A stretch of DNA of 45,763 nucleotides, taken from NCBI GenBank assembly GCA_018644935.1, contig JABGPL010000027.1, forward strand, positions 1 through 45,763, read 5' to 3'. This stretch comes from Calditrichota bacterium. Lineage in GTDB: Bacteria; Electryoneota; AABM5-125-24; Hatepunaeales; Hatepunaeaceae. The notes beneath the pieces were generated by a model, which worked only from the letters and a program-made list of their open reading frames with translations, was not told where the DNA came from and ran no database searches. Each line of letters opens with the position of its first letter. Within the stretch, counting starts at the first letter, position 1. Of this stretch, positions 17,418 to 24,684 are shown one piece after another. A program made the translations under genes and the position numbers.

Positions 17418-20012
17418 TTATTTCAACAAGATAACCTTGCTGATTCCCCTGTTATATCCAGAAACAACTTCGATCATGTATACCCCAGCCTGTAGCCCCT
17501 CTGCATTCCAGTTGATCTCGTGCAATCCAACTTGTCTGTACTCGTTGGCGATGGTCGCAACTGGACGTCCCGTAAGATCATATGCTGTTACTGTCACCTT
17601 TCCTGAGAGAGGTAATGCGAAACTGATATTTGTCTCGGCGTTAAACGGGTTGGGATAGTTTTGGAACATAGAGAACGTTGTCGGAATTTCGGGATCATCT
17701 ATTACACCAGATGCTGGAGGAATGTTTAGAATGAACCTCTCCCGGCATTCGACAAATCCACTGTCATCATGAGCCTCAACCCACCAGATCAATTCTGAAG
17801 GAATATCTTCGGGTCTTCTACTAAGGCTGTCGAGTATGTTTAGGATTGGAATCCGAGGACTACGGTTAATTCGTAACCCCTCTATCTGATGTTCCCACCC
17901 ATCATCGGCATAGTTTAAAAACAATTTATAGGTTATCTCATCCGTTTCCCAGCGGTTCTGCAGTGCCAATTGCCAGATGAAAACGACAGAAGCTTCCTCT
18001 AACATTGATTCATCTGAAGGTGTCTGTAAAATGAATGGATCGGGTAAATCATTAAGAGGGTCTATAGTCAAATGAATGATGTTCTCCGCAACCCCTCCAA
18101 ATTGATCATCGCAGAGTACAATACAATCAACCGGATCTGTCCAGTAGTCAAGCTGTGGGTGTACGTACAGCATGGATGATTCGCGTATTTCGAAAGTCAG
18201 ATATTGACGGTCAACAAATGAAAAAACAAGATCATCTCCATCCGGATCAGTGAACATCTCGCTTAAATCTACCAGGAATGTCCAGGCGACATCCTCGGAT
18301 ATTGTAAAGGATTGCTCCTCATCCGGTTGAGGTGGTCTGTTTGCACCTATTCCCCGTAAGCCTACGATAACTATCGGATCATCCGGGTCGTTGCTGGCGA
18401 CTCTCAAGGCAACGGCATATTCTCCCCTTTCTTGAGGTGCAAAGGATATTGCGGTGACTTCTTCCTCATCAGGCTGCACCGTAAAATTCACATTTTCACG
18501 CATTATGCTGAATGGTGAATCTTCCTGATTAATAGTCAATGTGACATTCAATTCTTCTTCACCAGTATTACCGATAATTACTGGTAGCGTTCGCGAATCT
18601 CCGACCTCGAGGGTTTCGAAATCGATTAAATCTGTATTCACTGATATGTCGGGATAGTTGTGATGAAAATAGTACATTCCCATATCCGCTCGTGTTCCAT
18701 CCGGGTCAGGATCAATATTCGGGTGTCCTGTGTTTATGCAAGGTGACTTTGACTCATCATTCTCTGGGAAGTTATCCCAGGTCAGGTGATAATCCCCTTC
18801 ATCTGGATTTGCAAACAAGGGATCTTCATCAATCGCTCCAGTTCCCCAGGTGACTTCACCGTTGTTATTGGATTCAATAGCGTCCTCCCCACCCTCAACA
18901 TTACTATAGGTCATGGTTATTGAGCTCGCGTCTTCCGCCTCATTAAAACTTATCTCTTGAGGCTGATTTCCCCAGAGTATGCAGTCCCTGATAACTGGAT
19001 TCGTCCCATCATGGCAATAAAAGGCACCACCATCCTGTTCAGCAGTATTTCCAACAAATGTCACATGGTAAAATGTTGGGACGGACACATTGTTCGGCGT
19101 CCCCGAGATAAATATACCTCCACCGAGTGATTGTGTTGAGTTTCCTGCTATTAGCATTCTTTCAAAACCCGGACGCGGACCATCTATATAGATTCCACCG
19201 CCATTACCACCGGACTGATTAGCAGATATTATTACTCTGCTGACAGCAATATTCCCATTGGCATATAATCCGCCACCCTCTCCCTCACAAGAATTGCTGT
19301 CGATAGTAACATCAACGAGTCTCATGTTACCCTGCGAGAACAAACCTCCACCATTATTGTCGGAAGTGTTGTTGGATATTTCACTTTCGTGCAGCTCAGG
19401 ACGTCCCCGCGAAAAACTCGCCAATCCTCCACCCCGATTGACAGATCTGTTATTCGTAATCACAAGATTGTTCATAACCGGGCTTGCCGCTCCCATTAGG
19501 GTTATGCCACCACCATATCCGGCGGATATGTTGCTGGTGATCCATACATCACGAATCGCAGGATTACCATCCTCGACAAGAATCCCACCTCCTCGAGCTC
19601 CCGAGTTCTCGGTGATAACAAGATTCCGCAAGCTTGGGCTTGTACTGCTGCACGTAATCCCACCCCCACTACGGGCATTGTCTTCTCCACCGGTTATGGT
19701 GAAACCATCGAGAACAGTGCTGTTGCGAACATCACCGCTGTACGTGATAACAACACCACCTTGAGCTCCGTCGATTACTACTGTTGATGGATCTTCAGGA
19801 TTGCCAATTATATCAACATCAAGATTTGCAATGGTGAGTATCTCTTCGTACCGACCAGCAGAAACCCGAATTTCGTCTCCATCACGTGCCGCATCGATAG
19901 CTGCCTGAATAGTATCAAAATCATCGGGGACGTTGTGAACCTCGGCAGTTGCTGAACCGTACGTTAAAAATACTGATATCAGAACAGTAAAAATAAAACA
20001 AATTGTTCTCAT
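17418..20012 (-). CDS. T9SS-exported right-handed beta-helix protein with one ASH/cadherin-like module
   Basis: 864 residues from the ATG at 20010-20012. The frame is open to 20072, but the preferred start gives a signal peptide (MRTICFIFTVLISVFLTYGS) and matches the paralogue's start. Residues about 25-400 are a right-handed parallel beta-helix, with an opening NVPDDFDTIQAAIDAARDGD and GGG(I/L) turns on successive coils (NSGARGGGILVEDGNPAIRD). The CINTGHP...DGTRADMGMYYF cap follows. Then come an ASH-type domain, a cadherin-like stretch (MFTDPDGDDLVFSF) and an Ig-like segment (about 450-770), then the tail (YPNPFNAETNISFALPLSG, YDLTGRPVATIA). Known of the fold: such helices often bind or cleave polysaccharides; no catalytic motif is evident here. 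It is a close paralogue of 20304-23831. Confidence 0.86.
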   Translation of the reverse strand: MRTICFIFTVLISVFLTYGSATAEVHNVPDDFDTIQAAIDAARDGDEIRVSAGRYEEILTIANLDVDIIGNPEDPSTVVIDGAQGGVVITYSGDVRNSTVLDGFTITGGEDNARSGGGITCSSTSPSLRNLVITENSGARGGGILVEDGNPAIRDVWITSNISAGYGGGITLMGAASPVMNNLVITNNRSVNRGGGLASFSRGRPELHESEISNNTSDNNGGGLFSQGNMRLVDVTIDSNSCEGEGGGLYANGNIAVSRVIISANQSGGNGGGIYIDGPRPGFERMLIAGNSTQSLGGGIFISGTPNNVSVPTFYHVTFVGNTAEQDGGAFYCHDGTNPVIRDCILWGNQPQEISFNEAEDASSITMTYSNVEGGEDAIESNNNGEVTWGTGAIDEDPLFANPDEGDYHLTWDNFPENDESKSPCINTGHPNIDPDPDGTRADMGMYYFHHNYPDISVNTDLIDFETLEVGDSRTLPVIIGNTGEEELNVTLTINQEDSPFSIMRENVNFTVQPDEEEVTAISFAPQERGEYAVALRVASNDPDDPIVIVGLRGIGANRPPQPDEEQSFTISEDVAWTFLVDLSEMFTDPDGDDLVFSFVDRQYLTFEIRESSMLYVHPQLDYWTDPVDCIVLCDDQFGGVAENIIHLTIDPLNDLPDPFILQTPSDESMLEEASVVFIWQLALQNRWETDEITYKLFLNYADDGWEHQIEGLRINRSPRIPILNILDSLSRRPEDIPSELIWWVEAHDDSGFVECRERFILNIPPASGVIDDPEIPTTFSMFQNYPNPFNAETNISFALPLSGKVTVTAYDLTGRPVATIANEYRQVGLHEINWNAEGLQAGVYMIEVVSGYNRGISKVILLK

Positions 20013-20129
20013 GGTTTTCTCTAATTTTGTATGAATCAAAATTTCGACAGATGGATTTTCCCGTTCTCCCAAGTCTCAAGGGAGCGCGGATATATCATTC
20101 TGCATTAAAATATACATTCCCAACATCGT

Positions 20130-20152
20130 ACGGGCACATCGACGCGTGCCCT
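20130..20152. repeat. GGGCACGT palindrome, variant
   Basis: CGGGCACATCGACGCGTGCCC: the arms GGGCAC and GTGCCC are preserved and the inner bases are changed. It lies in the 291-nt gap between the two beta-helix genes. Confidence 0.6.
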
Positions 20153-20203
20153 TTCCCAATTTCCTGCAAAATGTAGTGTAATATATATTGTCATACCACA
20201 AAC

Positions 20204-20226
20204 ATGGGCGCATGCCATGCGCCGCA
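20204..20226. repeat. GCATG-type palindrome, copy 2
   Basis: GGCGCATG-C-CATGCGCC (20207-20223) is a perfect 8-bp inverted repeat with one central base, the counterpart of 6765-6784. The next element follows after 22 nt. Confidence 0.65.
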
Positions 20227-20245
20227 ATGGATAATTGATGCTGTG

Positions 20246-20280
20246 TTGCCAATCCAACAGGGGCACGTCGCCATGTGCCC
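20246..20280. repeat. AATCC + GGGCACGT palindrome
   Basis: TTGCCAATCCAACAG is followed by GGGCACGTCGCCATGTGCCC. It has the same lead and hairpin as 6808-6840 and 17360-17398, with one stem mismatch. It lies 24 nt past the stop of the larger beta-helix gene. Confidence 0.75.
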
Positions 20281-20303
20281 ATAAAGATCGGTAACAACTC
20301 TAA

Positions 20304-23300
20304 TTACTTCAACAAGATAACCTTATTAATGCCTCGTGCATTCCCTGCTACAACCTGAACGATGTACATACCCGCTTGAAGTCCTTCTGCATTCCAGTTT
20401 ATCTGATGTGTTCCTGCCAGATGGTAGCCAGAAGCGATAACCGCAATCGGTCGACCAGCCAAATCAAATGCTGTTATTGAAACCATTCCCGATATCGGCA
20501 AATCAAAGCTGATTTTTGTTTCAGCGTTAAATGGGTTGGGATAATTCTGGTACACGAAAAAAGTAGTCGGTGTTTCAGGATCACCTTCCACCCCTGAGGA
20601 TGGAGGGATGTACATTAAGAACCTCTCTCTGCATTCAACAAATCCACTATCGTCGCGGGTTTCCACCCACCAATCCAGCATTGTATCATGATCACTGCCT
20701 CTAACATCGAGGCTATCAAAGATTGTTATTAATGGAATCCCTGGACTACGGTTTATGTTGATGTCTTCAATCTGATACTCCCATTGGTCCCACTCCAGAT
20801 CGAAATGAATAGTATAAGATACCTCATCTATCTCCCAACGATTCTGCAACGCTACCTGCCAGGTGAAAACAACAAGTGAATCATCTTCATCTAATCCGGA
20901 TTCATTTTCGGGTGTCTCGAGGCTGAACGGTTCAGGCAGATCATTGAGCGGATCAATTATCAGGTGTAAAACATTATCTGCCACCCCCCCAAACTGATCA
21001 TTACAGTGAACGGGAATGTCTATTTGCTGAGTCCAGTAATCCTCTTGTGGACGGACGAATAACATGGATGATTCACGCAATTCAAAGGTCAGAAATTCTC
21101 GGTCTTCATATGTGAAATTTAGATCATCTCCATCTGGATCAATGAACATATCATTTAAATCTAGAAGGAATGTCATGTCCGAATCTTCAGTCAGGATGAC
21201 AAATCTGTCCTCTTCGGGTTGAGGCTGCTGGTTTGCACCTTCTCCAAATAGAGTGACAATCACCAGAGGATCTCTGGGATCGTTATTTTCGATTCTAACC
21301 TCAGCGTCAAACTCCCCTCGATTTGGAGGTGCAAAAGAGACCGCAACAACTTCTTCCTCTCCGGGTTGAATAAGGATGTCCATATTTTCACGTTCAATTG
21401 CGAAAGGTGCATCTTCAGGCTCAAGGCTCAGGGTCGCGCGCAATTCTGCATCGCCTCCATTTCCAATAGTGAAGGCAAGAGTCCTTGTATCACCAACATC
21501 TACTTCTTCAAAGCTGATAACATTCGGTTGAACTGCAATGTCAGGGCGGCTCTCAGGAATCAGGAGGGTAAACCTCTCAACGCATTCTACAAACCCACTG
21601 TCATCATGCGCTTCCACCCACCATTCGACTTGAAGATCACGATCTTGACCATTTTCGTCAAGGATGGCTAAAATAGGTATTTCCGGGCTTTGGTTTTCCT
21701 CCAGACCCTCTATCTGATAGTTCCATCCATCATTTTCTATTGCTAAAAACAAACAGTAAGATACTTCATCTGTTTCCCAACGATTTTGTTCTGAAATTTC
21801 CCAATTGAAGACCACGAGCGAATCTACAAGTTCTGACTCATCTTCTGGCGTTATCAGACCGAAAGCTTCAGGCAAATCATTGAGAGGTTCAATTTCCAGA
21901 TTAACAATATTTTCAGCAATCCCGCCGAATTGATCATCGCAGCGAACACGAATCTCTATCTGCTCTGCCCAGTAATCAACCTCGGGTTGCACAAACAGCC
22001 GTGAGGATTCCCGCAATTCAAAGGACATATATTGCCGATTACTAACCAAGAACTCGAGTTCATCCCTGTCCGGATCGGTAAACAATTCATTCAAATCTAA
22101 AAGAAATGTCAGATCCGAATCCTCGAGCATGGTAAAAGCTTGCTCCTCTTCGGCTTGAGGTCTGCGATTGTTCCCTTCACCATGTAGTCCGACGATTACG
22201 AGCCGGTTTTCCACATCATTGCTCTCAATGCGCAACTCGTCAGAATACTCTCCCCTTTGTTGCGGTGAAAAGGTTACCTCAGTTTCCTCCATTGCACCTG
22301 GCCGGACTACAAAACTCAACTCTTCGCGCATTATCCGGAATGGAGAATCCTCCGGGTTGATTCTCATTGTGACGACTAATTCACCTTCCCCCCTGTTCCT
22401 GATTACGACCGCAAGAGTTCTTGAGTCACCTACATCGAGTTCACCAAAGGCCAACCTATTCGGTTGTATCTCTAAATCGGGAAAGGCCTGAGAATAAAAG
22501 TACATTCCCATATCCGCTCGAGTACCATCAGTATCCGGATCAATATCAGGGTGTCCGGTGTCTATACAAGGTGACTTCGTCTCATCTTCCTCCGGAAAAT
22601 TCACCCAGGTAAGGTGGTAATCCCCACCCTCTGGATTCTCAAACAGTGGATCTGCATCTATAGCTCCTACACTCCAATTTACATCACCGTTGTTGTTAGT
22701 TTCAATGGCATCTTCTCCTCCCTCAACATCGCTATAGGTAATGGCTATCGAGTTCGCATCTTCTTCCTCATTAAAGCTGACTTCCTGTGGTTGATCCCCC
22801 CAGAGTATGCAGTCCCTGACAACAGGATTTGCCCCATCATGGCAATAGAAGGCTCCCCCATCCTGTTCAGCAGTATTTCCAGCGAATGTCACATGGTAAA
22901 ACGTCGGGGCGGACACATTGTTCGGTGTCCCCGAGATGAATATACCGCCGCCGAGTGATTGTGTTGAGTTTCCTGCTATTAACATTCTTTCAAAACCCGG
23001 ACGTGGACCATCTATATATATTCCACCACCGTTACCACCGGCACTATTTGAGGAGATAATCACTCCGGTGACGGTAACATTACCATTAGCGTATAAACCA
23101 CCACCCTCTCCCTCACACGAATTGTTGGCGATGGTGACATCAACTAGTATCATATTGCCCTGCGAGAACAGACCTCCACCATTATTGTCGGAATTATTGT
23201 TGCTGATTTCACTCCCATGCAGCTCAGGACGTCCCCGCGAAAAACTTGCAAGACCACCACCACGATTGACAGATTCGTTATTCCTAATCATAAGATTGTT

Positions 23301-23831
23301 CATAACCGGGCTGGCTGCTCCCATCAGGGTTATGCCACCACCATATCCGGCAGAGTTATTATTGGTGATCAATACATCACGGATAGCCGGATTCCCATCC
23401 TCGACTAAAATTCCACCGCCTCGAGCTCCTATGTTCTCCGTTACAATAAGATTTCGTAAAATTGGGCTTGTATTATTACACCTGATTCCCCCGGCAGAAC
23501 GTTGATCGTCTTCGCCTCCGGTGATCGTAAATCCATCCAGAATCGTATTGTTGTCCACATCACCGCTGTAGGTGATAACAACACCACTTTGAGCTCCGTC
23601 AATTACAACCGAAGATGGATCTTCAGGATTGCCAATGATGTCAACATCAAGATTTATGATGGTGAGTATTTCTTCATACCTCCCAGCTGATACGCGGATT
23701 TCGTCCTCATCACTTGAAGCATCGATAGCAGCTTGAATAGTTTCAAAATCATCGGGGACGTTATGAACCTCTGAAAAGCTGAGGTTAGAGGATAAAAGGC
23801 AGACGAGACAGACGAGAATAAGCTTTTTCAT
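20304..23831 (-). CDS. T9SS-exported right-handed beta-helix protein with two ASH/cadherin-like modules
   Basis: 1175 residues. AAGGAA lies 6 nt upstream of the ATG and the signal peptide is MKKLILVCLVCLLSSNLSFS. The beta-helix (about 20-420) is nearly identical to that of the neighbour at 17418. The ASH + cadherin-like + Ig-like block (about 305 residues) occurs twice in a row: copies open with PDLEIQPNRLAFGELDVGDS and PDIAVQPNVISFEEVDVGDT, and both contain FVEC(V/R)ERF near their end. The neighbour has one copy. The T9SS tail (YPNPFNAETKISFDLPISG, FDLAGRPIAVIA) is close to the neighbour's. A 9-base G run (C on the coding strand) lies about 21 nt before the start codon. Surface-exposed; ligand unknown. 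Confidence 0.87.
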   Translation of the reverse strand: MKKLILVCLVCLLSSNLSFSEVHNVPDDFETIQAAIDASSDEDEIRVSAGRYEEILTIINLDVDIIGNPEDPSSVVIDGAQSGVVITYSGDVDNNTILDGFTITGGEDDQRSAGGIRCNNTSPILRNLIVTENIGARGGGILVEDGNPAIRDVLITNNNSAGYGGGITLMGAASPVMNNLMIRNNESVNRGGGLASFSRGRPELHGSEISNNNSDNNGGGLFSQGNMILVDVTIANNSCEGEGGGLYANGNVTVTGVIISSNSAGGNGGGIYIDGPRPGFERMLIAGNSTQSLGGGIFISGTPNNVSAPTFYHVTFAGNTAEQDGGAFYCHDGANPVVRDCILWGDQPQEVSFNEEEDANSIAITYSDVEGGEDAIETNNNGDVNWSVGAIDADPLFENPEGGDYHLTWVNFPEEDETKSPCIDTGHPDIDPDTDGTRADMGMYFYSQAFPDLEIQPNRLAFGELDVGDSRTLAVVIRNRGEGELVVTMRINPEDSPFRIMREELSFVVRPGAMEETEVTFSPQQRGEYSDELRIESNDVENRLVIVGLHGEGNNRRPQAEEEQAFTMLEDSDLTFLLDLNELFTDPDRDELEFLVSNRQYMSFELRESSRLFVQPEVDYWAEQIEIRVRCDDQFGGIAENIVNLEIEPLNDLPEAFGLITPEDESELVDSLVVFNWEISEQNRWETDEVSYCLFLAIENDGWNYQIEGLEENQSPEIPILAILDENGQDRDLQVEWWVEAHDDSGFVECVERFTLLIPESRPDIAVQPNVISFEEVDVGDTRTLAFTIGNGGDAELRATLSLEPEDAPFAIERENMDILIQPGEEEVVAVSFAPPNRGEFDAEVRIENNDPRDPLVIVTLFGEGANQQPQPEEDRFVILTEDSDMTFLLDLNDMFIDPDGDDLNFTYEDREFLTFELRESSMLFVRPQEDYWTQQIDIPVHCNDQFGGVADNVLHLIIDPLNDLPEPFSLETPENESGLDEDDSLVVFTWQVALQNRWEIDEVSYTIHFDLEWDQWEYQIEDININRSPGIPLITIFDSLDVRGSDHDTMLDWWVETRDDSGFVECRERFLMYIPPSSGVEGDPETPTTFFVYQNYPNPFNAETKISFDLPISGMVSITAFDLAGRPIAVIASGYHLAGTHQINWNAEGLQAGMYIVQVVAGNARGINKVILLK

Positions 23832-23852
23832 TGTCTTTTCCTTTTTGGGAAT

Positions 23853-23861
23853 GGGGGGGGG
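23853..23861. repeat. Nine-base G:C homopolymer in a 5' leader
   Basis: GGGGGGGGG on the + strand, read as C9 in the leader of the beta-helix gene on the - strand, 21 nt before its ATG. Tracts of this length can change length by slippage and so alter expression. Whether this one does is unknown. Confidence 0.6.
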
Positions 23862-23939
23862 TTAATAAGTCTTGCTCTTTTAATTTAACCTTTACGTTGA
23901 TAAAAATCAAGTTTGTATAGCTACACCTTGACTAAACGT

Positions 23940-23968
23940 TTGACAGGATTTAATTTAAGTCTTGTAAA
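23940..23968 (+). promoter_or_regulatory. Predicted sigma-70-type promoter for the YdjM-like gene
   Basis: TTGACA (23940-23945), 17-nt spacer, TGTAAA (23963-23968), 25 nt before the ATG at 23994. The -35 is perfect and the -10 matches four of six. It sits in the divergent gap between the beta-helix gene and this gene. Confidence 0.5.
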
Positions 23969-23993
23969 TTTTGTTTAATATCAGGTAAAGACC

Positions 23994-24443
23994 ATGTCTT
24001 CAGGAAAAGGGCATATACTGTTCGGATTAATCTGCATTTTTGGATCGATTTTTTTAATCTCGAACTATTTTTTCAAACCAACGATCCAGGATATTGTTTT
24101 CTATATTGTCGTCGGACTACTCTTTGCACTTTGGCCTGATGTTGACACAAAGTCTATTGGTCAAAAGGTATTCTACACGATGTTTCTGATTATGGACGTA
24201 TATCTGATTTGGAAACAGGAGTTCAGAACAGCGGCTTATTTTGGGTTGATCATTATTCTGCCCGTTCTGGCAAAACACCGCGGATGGACCCACAGCCGTT
24301 TGGCAATGATAATCGTACCTCTCCCAATTCTCCTGTATCCAATCTGGCAGACAGGAACCCCCGATTTTTCAAATCTGCCGTTGTATGCGATAGCTGTTAC
24401 AGGATACTTTTCGCATTTGCTGATTGATGGGAAGATATTTTAA
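23994..24443 (+). CDS. YdjM-like membrane-bound metal-dependent hydrolase (DUF457 family)
   Basis: 149 residues with about four hydrophobic segments (IVFYIVVGLLFALW, YFGLIIILPVLA, LAMIIVPLPILLYPIW, LYAIAVTGYFSHLL). The family's polar residues are present: His7 (GKGHILFG), Asp49/Asp51 (WPDVD), His95/His100 (HRGWTH), His141 and Asp145 (SHLLID). Known of the family: small inner-membrane proteins with a putative metal site; E. coli YdjM is an SOS-induced member. The substrate is unknown. An AGG-type ribosome site lies 8 nt upstream. It is alone on its strand between two oppositely oriented genes. Confidence 0.82.
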   Translation: MSSGKGHILFGLICIFGSIFLISNYFFKPTIQDIVFYIVVGLLFALWPDVDTKSIGQKVFYTMFLIMDVYLIWKQEFRTAAYFGLIIILPVLAKHRGWTHSRLAMIIVPLPILLYPIWQTGTPDFSNLPLYAIAVTGYFSHLLIDGKIF

Positions 24444-24606
24444 TTTTAACATATAATTAGGTAGTCCTGAATGCGATGTCCCTTACAGATAATCCAACTG
24501 GAACTGCTGCAAAGAATACACCGACGGATGGTCGAACAGAATTTCCGAGCACCTGAATCAGAAGAGTTGAGAGTACCTATCCTCCCTTCTTCCTTAGAAA
24601 TGGCCG

Positions 24607-24651
24607 CAAAAAAAATCAGGCAGAGACGAGCGAATGGCTTGTCCCTGCCTG
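24607..24651 (-). terminator. Rho-independent terminator of the FnIII lipoprotein gene
   Basis: On the - strand, CAGGCAGGGAC and GTCTCTGCCTG pair (11 bp with one G-T wobble) around a 13-nt loop, followed by ATTTTTTTT. It starts about 34 nt past the stop codon at 24685. Confidence 0.85.
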
Positions 24652-24684
24652 TTTAAGTTCAAATTCCAGTCAATCGGTAGTGGT

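Noticed and set aside
19258-19764. Long + strand frames antisense to the beta-helix genes (also 22918-23505)
   Set aside because: These are products of the repetitive GGG(I/L) coil codons read backwards, giving Pro/Ser-rich chains.
6690-20280. CRISPR array
   Set aside because: The GGGCACGT repeats are kilobases apart in different intergenic gaps, with no regular spacers and no cas genes.
24471-24656. 61-codon + strand frame after the YdjM-like gene
   Set aside because: Its last third runs through the terminator stem of the opposite gene and the product has no protein-like features. A 26-codon frame inside it (MSLTDNPTGTAAKN...) was also not supported.
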